The notes under the pieces: model-generated
What the model saw: only the letters and a program-made list of their open reading frames with translations
Databases searched by the model: none
What the model was told of the DNA's origin: nothing
Part shown: positions 1 through 7,968 of the stretch, piece after piece
Numbering within the stretch: position 1 is the first letter of the stretch
Layout of the letters: the number at the start of each line of letters is the position of its first letter
Program-made: the position numbers and the translations under genes
DNA from: JAAYTL01 sp031460505
GTDB lineage: Bacteria > Bacillota > Clostridia > Tissierellales > Tissierellaceae
Direction: 5' to 3'
DNA length: 64,000 nucleotides
NCBI GenBank assembly: GCA_031460505.1
Contig: JAVKTT010000001.1
Coordinates: 248,001-312,000 of the forward strand

Positions 1-162
1 GAGCCTACAAACCATCTAGATGTAGATGCTAAGGATGAATTAAAAAGAGCCTTAAAGGCATATAGAGGTGGAGTCCTTATAATATCTCATGAGCCTGACT
101 TTTATAATGATGTGGCCACAGAGATTTGGAATTGTGAGAAATGGACAACTAAAATATTTTAA
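1..162 (+). CDS. ABC-F family ATPase, C-terminal end (partial)
   Basis: Frame 1 is open from the first base to a TAA at 160-162 and gives 53 residues. It begins in the EPTNHLD segment that follows the Walker B aspartate and contains the switch histidine in LIISHEPDF. That combination is typical of the second nucleotide-binding domain of soluble ABC-F proteins, which act on ribosomes (translation factors or antibiotic-resistance proteins). The start and both Walker A motifs lie outside the window, so the subfamily cannot be told. The tail after the H-loop is short and has no charged C-terminal extension. Confidence 0.85.
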   Translation, partial: EPTNHLDVDAKDELKRALKAYRGGVLIISHEPDFYNDVATEIWNCEKWTTKIF

Positions 163-166
163 ATTA

Positions 167-197
167 GTGCAATTCGGGGACGGTTCTCGAATTGCAC
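167..197. repeat. REP-like hairpin, copy 1 (GGGACGGTTCT loop)
   Basis: Perfect 10-base arms, GTGCAATTCG and CGAATTGCAC, flank the 11-base loop GGGACGGTTCT. It starts 5 bases after the stop of the ABC-F gene. The loop, or its reverse complement AGAACCGTCCC, recurs at 1407, 5660 and 5875, always between AT-rich arms around a GCAATT core. A Y1-type transposase of the REP-associated kind lies about 300 bases away. Confidence 0.75.
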
Positions 198-493
198 ACT
201 TACCAGAACTGAATTTAAACATTAAATATCCGATTACAATCCCACCATTATTTTTTAAAACTCTAATATTTCAGCTATTGCTATATTCTTTTCATCTTCA
301 TTTAGATGATGAAATTCAGAAGTAATATTTAGAAAATCACCTAATCTCAGTTTTAATCTGGGAAACTTTTCTTCGCCTAAATGCTATTTAATTAATTAAA
401 TTATTCATTATTCTTAACTTCTACAATGATAAGCTACTAATGATACTGATTCATACTATAAACAATTGAAAACCATCTCTAAATTGTACACTT
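198..493. other. AT-rich intergenic stretch without a supported gene
   Basis: No frame here has a start, a ribosome binding site and a plausible length. On the minus strand about 42 codons, stopping at 255-257, read like protein (PRLKLRLGDFLNITSEFHH is part of it) but have no start codon. It could be the decayed 3' end of a lost gene. I see no promoter or terminator that I trust. Confidence 0.4.
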
Positions 494-1276
494 TTAAGCT
501 CTATATATAATATATTTGCTAATTCCTATAATCTCAGATATTTCTGTAACTGTAGTATTCGAATTCTCCCTTATGTCTTTAAGAATCGAGTTTCTTTCTT
601 TAACATTTTTTAATGCTAATATACTCTCCAGAGTGTGATTATACTTATCCAATATATTTTCTATTTTTTCTAATGGGTCACTTACACACCCTTTGTCGTC
701 ATCACTAATATCTATAAAATTTATGACTCCAGTTTTATTTGAAAACTTCACAAATTGATTTTGAGCAAGGTTACTATCTTCAGAAAAAACACTTAAAAGA
801 AATTCCCTTGTAACTAATTTTAGCTCATCCTTATCTCTATTAGTGTAGATATTATAGCTACTAAACTTAAAGTCTTTTGGATTTGAGACTATATTAGCAT
901 TCACTGGGTTATTATGTATATATCTCATGCACTCTAATAAGTATTCATCATCTTCAATTCTTTCGCTTCTAAAACGATCTTGAAATACATGTCCAACTCT
1001 ATTGTATTTTTTATTAAAGTAATAAGAATAGCTAACACATATTCTTTTCATTGACATACTTATTGATTCTATCTCTTCCTTTACTAATAAATGGACATGA
1101 TTATCCATTAAACAATAAGCGAATAATAAATACTCATTTTGACATTTCATTTTGGAAAGGATTTCAAGGAATTTATACTTATCATTCTTCTCTAGGAATA
1201 AATTCATTTTATTTATCCCTCGTATCATTACATGATATATCCCTGATTCACTTTTTTCTCTTGGATATCTAGGCAT
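494..1276 (-). CDS. REP-associated tyrosine transposase-like protein (Y1_Tnp family)
   Basis: A single-strand DNA transposase of the HUH/Y1 superfamily, which cleaves hairpin DNA through a tyrosine. YHVMIRG is at residues 14-20, the metal-binding HUH pair sits in DNHVHLLV (about residues 58-65), and a tyrosine-rich helix leads into GHVFQDRFRSE (about 95-105), followed by YIHNNPVNANIV. The family core is about 150 residues; here about 100 more follow, ending in a helix-turn-helix-like TVTEISEIIGISKYI. The ATG has an AAGGTGG site 7 bases upstream. No IS200-type ends flank the gene. The REP-like hairpins nearby (167, 1395, 5652, 5866) are its likely substrates, which is inference. It may be a domesticated RAYT rather than a self-mobile element. 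Confidence 0.85.
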   Translation of the reverse strand: MPRYPREKSESGIYHVMIRGINKMNLFLEKNDKYKFLEILSKMKCQNEYLLFAYCLMDNHVHLLVKEEIESISMSMKRICVSYSYYFNKKYNRVGHVFQDRFRSERIEDDEYLLECMRYIHNNPVNANIVSNPKDFKFSSYNIYTNRDKDELKLVTREFLLSVFSEDSNLAQNQFVKFSNKTGVINFIDISDDDKGCVSDPLEKIENILDKYNHTLESILALKNVKERNSILKDIRENSNTTVTEISEIIGISKYIIYRA

Positions 1277-1394
1277 AATTCAACCACCTTTCCCAATATT
1301 CAACAATCATATAGTATTTATTCTATATAAACAAAAAAACTCCTTCTTTAAACTAAAAATAAATAGAAAATATAGGTTTATTAATAAGATGATA

Positions 1395-1429
1395 ATTTGC
1401 AATTTGAGAACCGTCCCCAAATTGCAAAT
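1395..1429. repeat. REP-like hairpin, copy 2 (AGAACCGTCCC loop)
   Basis: Perfect 12-base arms ATTTGCAATTTG and CAAATTGCAAAT enclose AGAACCGTCCC. It is the best-formed copy in the window and lies 118 bases upstream of the transposase start, in the opposite orientation to copies 1 and 3. Confidence 0.8.
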
Positions 1430-1457
1430 GGCACAAAGGGGTCACCCCTTGTGTCAT
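1428..1457 (-). repeat. Second palindrome abutting REP copy 2; possible terminator
   Basis: ATGGCACAAAGGGGT pairs with ACCCCTTGTGTCAT, with one mismatch and one bulged base. It directly follows the copy 2 hairpin and lies 6 bases beyond the stop of the polyferredoxin gene on the minus strand. It lacks a clear U-tract, so the two stems together may end or protect that mRNA. Confidence 0.5.
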
Positions 1458-1463
1458 TTGTCA

Positions 1464-2072
1464 TCAATTTATAGCATCACTCGGACAAACCTCTTTACAC
1501 TTACCGCACAACAAACATTCATTTTTTATTATGATAGGATACTCTTTCTTATCTTCCCATAAAATTGCATTAGAGGGACAAGCCCTTACACATTTACCAC
1601 ATTTAATACAGTCTTCATTAACCACCACATAGGACCTTTTATTAAATTTTGAGAAGATAGATAGTAGAGTACCATAGGGACAAAGATACCTATGCCAAAA
1701 CTCTGGTTTGTAGAATATTGTAATTATTATTCCTAAACCAAATAATACAGGTAATACAGGGAGCTTTTTGCCAGTATTAAAAACCATAATCATGGTTCCT
1801 AAAAATAGTACCAGTATTCCATATCTAATTATGGGTTTCTTAAAAGCTTCTGGAACAGATTTTCTCTTTCTTTTGTTTTTATTAGCACTATCATCAATTA
1901 ATTCCATTCCAGTGTTTATTGGGCATATATAACCACAATAAAATCTTCCAAAATAAGTTGACAACAATAGACCAATTCCAAATATAGCCATCCAAAGCTG
2001 AACTTTTCCAAGGGCTATAAATATTATGAAAAGGACACTTGAAGCAATTTGAATTACTTTTCTTTTTTTCAA
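1464..2072 (-). CDS. Membrane-anchored 4Fe-4S polyferredoxin (NapH/CcoG-like)
   Basis: Predicted membrane electron carrier of 202 residues. There are hydrophobic segments near residues 7-40, 82-98 and 106-120, and CGYICP (46-51) and YLCPYG (129-134) motifs at membrane borders, as in NapH-type proteins. Two ferredoxin clusters follow, with Cys 155/158/161/165 and Cys 186/189/192/196. The TTG start has AAGGGGG upstream. It lies 24 bases after the RND pump gene in the same TetR-led operon, an unusual partner. Its electron donor and acceptor cannot be told from the sequence; it may act on its own. Confidence 0.8.
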   Translation of the reverse strand: MKKRKVIQIASSVLFIIFIALGKVQLWMAIFGIGLLLSTYFGRFYCGYICPINTGMELIDDSANKNKRKRKSVPEAFKKPIIRYGILVLFLGTMIMVFNTGKKLPVLPVLFGLGIIITIFYKPEFWHRYLCPYGTLLSIFSKFNKRSYVVVNEDCIKCGKCVRACPSNAILWEDKKEYPIIIKNECLLCGKCKEVCPSDAIN

Positions 2073-2096
2073 GATAATTCCCCCTTATTTTATTAA

Positions 2097-5000
2097 TTAT
2101 TCTTGATGTAATTCTCTATACCCTTCTTTTTTAACTTTTTCTTTTACAATAAATCCATCAAAGATCCAAATTAATGCTGGTAAGATTACAAATGTTGCAA
2201 TTAATGCTAAGGATATATTAATTACAGTCATTAGGCCAAAATCCTTCAGTATTACAAATTTAGAAGTCATTAATACACTAAATCCGCCAACAGTCGTTAA
2301 TCCTGATGCTACAGTTGCCTTACCTATATTTTTAATGGTAATTGACATTGCTTTCTCTTTTTCCTTACTTGAATTTCTTTCTTCTAAATATCTTTCTAGA
2401 AGCATTATAGTCATTTCAGTTCCCATTCCTAGTACTAGTGCCCCTAAAGTTGCTGTTATCGGTGTATATTTTAATCCTAGTAAATTCATTATTCCACCTG
2501 ACATTCCTACGATTTGAATAACAGGAAGTACAGCTACTAGGGACTTAAAGACATTTCTATATAATACTAGTAACGCTACAAATACTAAACCTAATCCTAT
2601 GAGAGTCATTCTAAGTCTACCATCAGTTAATCCCTTAACCATTTCTACATCTAATACAGATTTCCCCGTGATTGAAGTTTTTATAGGAGCATCCTTTAGT
2701 ATATTATCCATACTTTCTACAAACTCTTGTAATTCCTCTGTAGCCATATGCTCTACATTCATAAGGATAACACCCTTATTCATTTCATCGTTGATAAACA
2801 TTCTTCTTTGTGCTTCTGGTATATCATCTTTTATAATACTTGTATAATTTGTAAAACTTAGATCTTCCACAGAAGAGATATTTTCCACTATATTATCTAT
2901 AAACTTGATATCAACGATTCTTTCTGAGAACTTACTTCCTACCTCATCTACTATATTTCTCATCCATTGTACATTATCTTCAGATAATAGGTTATCGTCC
3001 TCCATAAATATAATCATTTGGTTTGTTGAACCTACTATATCTCTTATATAGTGAATATCATGAAGAGCATCCATATCTTGTGGCATAAAGGTTTCAATAT
3101 CTGTTTCTACCCCAACTTTTGTATCAGCTATGAACCCAAATCCAGCTAAAGCTATAGATATTATCAGTATGGTTGGAGCTGATTTAATAACAATTTTTCC
3201 AGTAGCCTCCAACATCTTATCTATTAGAGTCCGTTTACTATAACCTTTAATTTTAGCATCCTTTGCCTTTGATACAACTATATCTCTTGCTCCAAGAACT
3301 GGCATCAATAAGAATATACTTCCTATAAAACTTACTACTACACCTATGGTTAGCATCTTTCCAAAGTCTTGTATCATTGGAACTGGGGATGCATAAAGGG
3401 AAACAAATCCTAACACTGTGGCAAATACTGCCAAAGCCACAGATTTACCAATCTGAGTAAGAGTAGTCTTTACTGATTGCTCCTCTTCATATCTGTTTTG
3501 GAATTGTATAGAATAATCTATTCCTAGTCCAATTAATATAGGAAATACTGCCATACTAACCATGGTCATAGAAACATTTAGATGACCCATTAATCCCAAA
3601 GTAGCGATTACTGATACAAATATTATTCCTAAACTTAGAACCCTCCACCTAACTTTAAACACTAAGTTTAATATTATGAACATTAAAGCTACTGCTGAGG
3701 CAACCATAATAACCATATTTGACTTCATTTCTGTTCTTAATGAAGAATCCAATACTGGTTTTCCTGACACTATATAATTTACATCAAAATTTTCCTTTTC
3801 CATTGCATAAGTTACATCATTACGAAGGGCATCTATAGCACTATCATCTAAGTTTCCCTTCAACTTTATCATCAACATCATATGATTATCATCTATGACA
3901 GTATCAGAAAATATATCCCTTAATCCATTATCATCGTATAATATATTGTCTAATTCTATTTGATTATGAGGGAAATTAGCTATCATCATTCCAGATTTTT
4001 CATGGAAAGTATTAAGTCCATCACTCAATTTATTAAGATTTTCACCCATAGTTATAAATCCATCAGACATTAACTGTAATTCATCTGGCGAAATTCCCCC
4101 TGATAAATTATCTTTCATACCTACAACTTCGTTTTCTATATTTGCTTTAAAATCAGATAATATTTCTGAACTGTCTGGAAGTATACTTCCTTCCGTTGCC
4201 ATAGTAGACAATCCATTACTTAATTCAATTAGATTTTGGCCCATTGTAACAAATCCATTTGACATATTCTTTAATTCATCTGGGGATATTCCATCACCGG
4301 ATAGTTCACCTAGTTTTTCTTCCATAGCTTCTGGATTTGGTATATCCTTACTTCCTAGTTCATTTCCTATGCTAATGAGTCTATTTCCCATTTCACCTAG
4401 GCCATTACCCATAGTAAGAAATTTATTTTTTAACTCCGCTTCCTGATTCCCACCCATATCTTTCATAAGTTTATTAGGATCCATTGATGCCATTAAATTA
4501 TCTAGTTTCTTTTCTACTGATTCTGGATCTGGTAACTCTTTACTTCCTAATTCCGTACCTATTTCTATAAGTTTACTTCCCATTTCCCCTAATCCTTCAC
4601 TCATATTAGGGATTTGCTTCTTGATTTCTGTTCCTTGTCGATCAGTTATTTGATGAACAATACTAGCTGGACTCATAAAAGTAAATATATCTTCATTATA
4701 TTTAAGTCTTTGCTCTACATTCCACATCTTTTCCATATTATCTAATGCTAATAAATCATTTTGATCACCTTCAAGCAATACCATAATGGCATCTCCACCA
4801 AATTCATTTTCCATGGCATAGTTAGATATATATGCATCATTATCAGTCTTGACTAAGGTTTCACTACCAGTTGCCATATTTACTTTTAAAGCACCAACTA
4901 TCATAATGGCAAATATTATTATGGCAATAAATAATACTTTGAAGGGGGTTTTTTCAATTCTACTACCTATTTTTGAAAATAATTTGTTCAATCTGATCAT
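2097..5000 (-). CDS. RND superfamily (HAE3/MMPL-type) exporter
   Basis: A proton-driven exporter of 967 residues in the cytoplasmic membrane. It has the usual duplicated plan: one N-terminal helix, a large outer loop, five or more helices (from about residue 430, including GIGLDYSIQFQNRYEEE), then a second helix-loop-helix half ending in GMGTEMTIMLLERYLEERN. The first outer loop is enlarged by internal repeats between about residues 135 and 350. GGA directly abuts the ATG at 5000, so a TTG at 4991 with GAAGGA upstream may be the true start. It follows a TetR gene by 21 bases, so it is probably substrate-inducible. Hopanoid, lipid or drug export are all possible. Confidence 0.85.
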   Translation of the reverse strand: MIRLNKLFSKIGSRIEKTPFKVLFIAIIIFAIMIVGALKVNMATGSETLVKTDNDAYISNYAMENEFGGDAIMVLLEGDQNDLLALDNMEKMWNVEQRLKYNEDIFTFMSPASIVHQITDRQGTEIKKQIPNMSEGLGEMGSKLIEIGTELGSKELPDPESVEKKLDNLMASMDPNKLMKDMGGNQEAELKNKFLTMGNGLGEMGNRLISIGNELGSKDIPNPEAMEEKLGELSGDGISPDELKNMSNGFVTMGQNLIELSNGLSTMATEGSILPDSSEILSDFKANIENEVVGMKDNLSGGISPDELQLMSDGFITMGENLNKLSDGLNTFHEKSGMMIANFPHNQIELDNILYDDNGLRDIFSDTVIDDNHMMLMIKLKGNLDDSAIDALRNDVTYAMEKENFDVNYIVSGKPVLDSSLRTEMKSNMVIMVASAVALMFIILNLVFKVRWRVLSLGIIFVSVIATLGLMGHLNVSMTMVSMAVFPILIGLGIDYSIQFQNRYEEEQSVKTTLTQIGKSVALAVFATVLGFVSLYASPVPMIQDFGKMLTIGVVVSFIGSIFLLMPVLGARDIVVSKAKDAKIKGYSKRTLIDKMLEATGKIVIKSAPTILIISIALAGFGFIADTKVGVETDIETFMPQDMDALHDIHYIRDIVGSTNQMIIFMEDDNLLSEDNVQWMRNIVDEVGSKFSERIVDIKFIDNIVENISSVEDLSFTNYTSIIKDDIPEAQRRMFINDEMNKGVILMNVEHMATEELQEFVESMDNILKDAPIKTSITGKSVLDVEMVKGLTDGRLRMTLIGLGLVFVALLVLYRNVFKSLVAVLPVIQIVGMSGGIMNLLGLKYTPITATLGALVLGMGTEMTIMLLERYLEERNSSKEKEKAMSITIKNIGKATVASGLTTVGGFSVLMTSKFVILKDFGLMTVINISLALIATFVILPALIWIFDGFIVKEKVKKEGYRELHQE

Positions 5001-5021
5001 TCCTTCTTTCTTTAAAGTCTA

Positions 5022-5579
5022 TTATTTTTTTATGATATTTATAAGTTTCTCTACATAATTATTAATTTCTTCATCATTAACCTCAGGCAAGTATAAAAAC
5101 GACAAAATACTTCCCATTAATAACCTTAAGGGAATTCCTTCATTCTTTAAATCTATACCTGCTTCTTTAATTAAGTCTTGTAGCAATAATGTTATTTGAT
5201 TTATAAAATTAAAATCAGCTATCTCTGGATTAATTTGGCTTTCCATAAGTATTAATTTTATTACTTCATGGTGCTTAGAAATAAATTTGATTCTATCTTT
5301 TAAAATATACTCTAATTTTTCTATAGTTTCTAAATCCTTGGACGCTACTAAAGATTCCTTCAAACTACTAACTAATATGGGTTCGATTGCGTCCATAAAT
5401 ATTTGCTTCTTTGAATCAAAATATCTAAATAATGTCACTTCTGAAATGTCTGCCTTCTTAGCTATATCCATTGTAGTAGAGCCATTGTATCCTTTTTCTA
5501 TAAATGTTTTTAATGCAGATTCAAGAATTTGTTCTCTTCTTTCTTCTCTACTCATTCGTTTACCAATATTACTTGTCAT
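5022..5579 (-). CDS. TetR/AcrR family transcriptional repressor
   Basis: A repressor of 185 residues. The N-terminal helix-turn-helix spans about residues 10-55 (REQILESALKTFIEKGYNGS, then TTMDIAKKADISEVTLFRYF), followed by a helical ligand-binding domain. The start has GGAGG 6 bases upstream. It is first in the operon with the RND pump and polyferredoxin. A near-perfect palindrome overlaps its own promoter, so autoregulation and control of the pump are likely. The ligand is unknown. Confidence 0.9.
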   Translation of the reverse strand: MTSNIGKRMSREERREQILESALKTFIEKGYNGSTTMDIAKKADISEVTLFRYFDSKKQIFMDAIEPILVSSLKESLVASKDLETIEKLEYILKDRIKFISKHHEVIKLILMESQINPEIADFNFINQITLLLQDLIKEAGIDLKNEGIPLRLLMGSILSFLYLPEVNDEEINNYVEKLINIIKK

Positions 5580-5591
5580 GTTTTGCCTCCT

Positions 5592-5640
5592 TATGTAAGT
5601 ACTTACTTACATATAGTATCAGATTAATTTCTTTTGTCAA
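5592..5640 (-). promoter_or_regulatory. Promoter and TetR operator of the RND pump operon
   Basis: On the minus strand TTGACA (5635-5640), a 16-base spacer and TACTAT (5613-5618) form a sigma-A-type promoter. A 22-base inverted repeat at 5592-5613 (halves TATGTAAGTAA and TATGTAAGTAC, 10 of 11 matching) begins at the -10 element and covers the start point, as expected for a TetR dimer site. Only a GGAGG site separates it from the ATG. Confidence 0.75.
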
Positions 5641-5651
5641 TATATTTTTAC

Positions 5652-5678
5652 GCAATTTGGGGACGGTTCTCAAATTGC
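5652..5678. repeat. REP-like hairpin, copy 3 (GGGACGGTTCT loop)
   Basis: Perfect 8-base arms GCAATTTG and CAAATTGC flank GGGACGGTTCT, the same loop and orientation as copy 1. It lies just upstream of the tetR promoter. Confidence 0.75.
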
Positions 5679-5781
5679 ATCAACAAGAATATCCTTCCTT
5701 ATTTAATTGTAAAATAACCGTAAATTATCGGGTAAATAAATTAATCTAATCCTATGAGAAAATAGTCCTTATATTTAAAAT

Positions 5782-5825
5782 AAAAACTGACTACAAGATT
5801 AATATTAAACTTGTAGTCAGTTTTT
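5782..5825. terminator. Strong bidirectional intrinsic terminator, probably of pyrFE
   Basis: A perfect 16-base inverted repeat (AAAAACTGACTACAAG and its complement) has a 12-base loop and A/T tracts at both ends. It is about 70 bases downstream of the pyrE stop on the minus strand. Confidence 0.85.
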
Positions 5826-5854
5826 CGTTATATGGCAGGTTGTCATAAATGTAA

Positions 5855-5894
5855 TGCAATTCGAGTGCAATTCGAGAACCGTCCCTATGTTGCA
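5855..5894. repeat. REP-like hairpin, copy 4, degenerate and with a duplicated arm
   Basis: TGCAATTCGA occurs twice in tandem (5855 and 5866). The second copy leads into the loop AGAACCGTCCC, but the right arm is decayed (TATGTTGCA instead of CGAATTGCA). It ends 1 base from the pyrE stop, so a REP-like unit sits directly at a gene's 3' end. Confidence 0.6.
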
Positions 5895-5895
5895 G

Positions 5896-6450
5896 TTATA
5901 ATTTCCTGCTTCCTGGTTTAATAGCAGGTATATTGGATTTGCATAGTGGGCATTCATCTTCTTCATACACATTTAATTCTAATTTTGTTGCATTATATAA
6001 AGGATATTTTATATCTCCTTTACTTCTATCAACTATACAAGCTATTCCTACTACTATTCCACCTAATTCTTCAACTACTTTTATAGCTTCCATTGAAGAT
6101 TTTCCTGTAGTTACTACATCTTCAGTGATTAAGACTCTTTGTCCCTTTTCTATACTGAATCCCCTTCTTAAGGTCATTTCACCATTTTCTCTTTCCACAA
6201 ATAATGATGGCTTTCCAGTTTGTCTAGCTAATTCATAGCTAACGATTATCCCGCCCATTGCTGGACCTACTACGAAATCAAATTCAAGATCTTCTAATTT
6301 ATCAACGATTACTTTTACAGCTTTCTCAGCTTTATCTGGGTGCATTAAAAGTTTAGCACATTGTACATATCCGTCACTGTGTTTCCCTGATGAAAGTAAA
6401 AAGTGGCCTTCTAAAAATGCTCCTGTTTCCCTTAATAAATTATTTATCAT
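5896..6450 (-). CDS. pyrE: Orotate phosphoribosyltransferase
   Basis: Transfers orotate to PRPP, giving orotidine 5'-phosphate in de novo UMP synthesis. The protein has 184 residues. The PRPP-binding loop is VLITEDVVTTGKS, and SSGKHSDGYVQ and FVVGPAMGG match the family. The C-terminus carries CPLC, common in the clostridial branch. I chose the ATG at 6450 because GGAGG is 8 bases upstream; the in-frame TTG at 6465 overlaps that site. It follows pyrF by 37 bases and is presumably under the same upstream attenuator. Confidence 0.95.
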   Translation of the reverse strand: MINNLLRETGAFLEGHFLLSSGKHSDGYVQCAKLLMHPDKAEKAVKVIVDKLEDLEFDFVVGPAMGGIIVSYELARQTGKPSLFVERENGEMTLRRGFSIEKGQRVLITEDVVTTGKSSMEAIKVVEELGGIVVGIACIVDRSKGDIKYPLYNATKLELNVYEEDECPLCKSNIPAIKPGSRKL

Positions 6451-6487
6451 AATATATTCCTCCAATTTTTAATGTTATTCTGCTAAT

Positions 6488-7345
6488 TTATCTGTTTATA
6501 TCACTTATCATATCTAATACAGCTTTTCTAGCATATTCACCAAAATTTTCTTCTCCATCTTCATGGGATTTATAAGCTGTGATTATACCTCTAGAAGAGT
6601 TTACTACTCCTCCATTTCCGTCCTTTAGATATAGAGCTACATCTTCACCTTTTCCACCTTGAGCACCATAACCAGGTATAAGGAAGAATTGGTTTTTATA
6701 TCTTTCTCTTATCTCTCTAGCTTCATCTGTATGAGTTCCACCTACAACCATGCCAACAGGACTATAGCCTGAACTACCTAGATACTTTGAAGCTATGTCG
6801 TTTAATTTATCTCCTATGTGATAATATAGTTTATTATTATCTGAATCTACATTTAAGTATTGTATATCTTTTGATCCTGGGTTTGATGTCCTTATTAAAA
6901 CAAAGATTCCCTTATTATTATTCTCTACATATTTTAGGTATGGAGTGATACTATCGAATCCCATATAAGGGTTTAATGTAATGAAATCAACCTCAAAGTC
7001 CCCTTCAAAGTGTGCCCTTCCATACATTTCAGCAGTAGAGGATATATCTCCCCTTTTTATATCTCCTATTGTAATGATTTTATTATCTCTTAGATATTTT
7101 AGTGTATTCTTATATGCTATTAGTCCCTTTATGCCATAGGATTCATATGCTGCAATCTGAAGTTTATAAACTGGAACAATATCCATAGTCTTATCGATAA
7201 TTCTTTTATTAAACTGAAAAATAATCTCTTCAATATCTTGATATTTTTCTTTTATATGATTTGGCACATATTCCAATAAAGTGTCTAATCCTACACATAC
7301 ATTTCCTTTCTTATTCACTTCATCATACAATTTGTCCATTAACAT
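6488..7345 (-). CDS. pyrF: Orotidine 5'-phosphate decarboxylase, type 2
   Basis: Decarboxylates OMP to UMP, the last step of de novo pyrimidine synthesis. At 285 residues it fits the longer type 2 family rather than the roughly 230-residue type 1. The catalytic Lys-Asp block is GDIKRGDISSTAEMYG (about residues 97-112); the phosphate loop includes PGYGAQGG and VNSSRGI. ATG at 7345 has GGAGG 7 bases upstream. First gene of pyrF-pyrE, preceded by a structured leader. Confidence 0.95.
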   Translation of the reverse strand: MLMDKLYDEVNKKGNVCVGLDTLLEYVPNHIKEKYQDIEEIIFQFNKRIIDKTMDIVPVYKLQIAAYESYGIKGLIAYKNTLKYLRDNKIITIGDIKRGDISSTAEMYGRAHFEGDFEVDFITLNPYMGFDSITPYLKYVENNNKGIFVLIRTSNPGSKDIQYLNVDSDNNKLYYHIGDKLNDIASKYLGSSGYSPVGMVVGGTHTDEAREIRERYKNQFFLIPGYGAQGGKGEDVALYLKDGNGGVVNSSRGIITAYKSHEDGEENFGEYARKAVLDMISDINR

Positions 7346-7383
7346 TTCATTACCTCCGATAAAATATTTTTAAAGGATTGTAT

Positions 7384-7538
7384 AAAAAAATGCCTTCCTA
7401 AAGGAAGGCATAACTATGTATTTGGATAATATTTTACCCAATAATTACAATATATACTCTCCTTTCCGAACTCTCGGTTCGGTTTAAAGGTGCTATTTAT
7501 TTCTTTGATACGATATCATAATAAATATTTTATGTCAA
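7384..7538 (-). promoter_or_regulatory. Putative PyrR-type attenuator leader of pyrFE
   Basis: Minus strand, 5' to 3': TTGACA (7533-7538), 17 bases, weak -10 TATCGT (7510-7515). Then a stem-loop at about 7465-7491, with CCTTT/AAAGG and CCGAAC/GTTCGG helices, a purine internal loop and the terminal sequence CCGAGAG, which fits the PyrR-loop pattern CNGNGAG. Finally a terminator at 7391-7410 (TGCCTTCC/GGAAGGCA with a T-tract). The 3' arm AAAGGAG can pair with TTCCTTT of the terminator, giving a mutually exclusive fold. Reading by eye; the terminator could instead belong to the upstream small gene. Confidence 0.55.
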
Positions 7539-7544
7539 TGTAAA

Positions 7545-7841
7545 TTATTTCTTTTTCTTGTTTCTTGATAATGACAATCCTCCGAACCCACTGATTATAG
7601 CCATATAGAATCCAAAGTCGTACCAAAAACCTGTGTTCATCGATTCGTATATGCCTCTACTACTATTTCCTATTGATAATATTAAAGATATTGGAGCTAT
7701 CCACCCGTGCCATATCCCTGATAGGAAATTTGCAGGATCTTGTGGCGAATAGGATCCATCACCTGGCATACAAGCTGTCAATAAGAATACACTTACACTC
7801 ATTAATAAAAACAAGACGTAAAGTTTTGATTTTTTGCTCAT
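7545..7841 (-). CDS. Small predicted lipoprotein with C-terminal membrane helices, function unknown
   Basis: A 98-residue protein. It starts with a signal sequence and a lipobox-like LLTAC (the cysteine is about residue 24), then a short polar stretch, and two hydrophobic segments separated by GNSSRGIYESMNTGFWYD, ending in a lysine-rich tail. Similar small proteins are seen in clostridial genomes without a known role, as I recall. The ATG at 7841 has GGAGG nearby; an upstream in-frame GTG overlaps that site and was not used. It stands alone between ribU and pyrF. Confidence 0.6.
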   Translation of the reverse strand: MSKKSKLYVLFLLMSVSVFLLTACMPGDGSYSPQDPANFLSGIWHGWIAPISLILSIGNSSRGIYESMNTGFWYDFGFYMAIISGFGGLSLSRNKKKK

Positions 7842-7917
7842 ACTCCACCTCCGCACAATTCATAATATAAATATTATAACACTAAACTTACAATAATTTC
7901 ATTAAATATAAATATAT

Positions 7918-7961
7918 AAAAAAATGCGAAATCGGGACTCGCTTGTACCCAATTTCGCATT
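7918..7961 (-). terminator. Terminator-like hairpin of the AATGCGAAAT type, copy 1 (ribU)
   Basis: Arms AATGCGAAAT (7923-7932) and ATTTCGCATT (7952-7961) enclose a loop containing GGGAC and GTACCC. Seven A's on the plus strand give a U-tract for minus-strand transcripts, and it begins 7 bases after the ribU stop. The same arms and GGGAC/GTCCC core occur at 31309-31349 behind metK, so this is a dispersed element acting as a terminator. Confidence 0.75.
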
Positions 7962-7968
7962 CTATAAT

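Noticed and set aside
255..385. Small minus-strand gene
   Set aside because: About 42 codons look protein-like but there is no start codon or ribosome binding site; at most a relic.
167..5894. CRISPR array
   Set aside because: The repeated hairpins are irregularly spaced by hundreds to thousands of bases, differ in their arms and have no spacers or cas genes.
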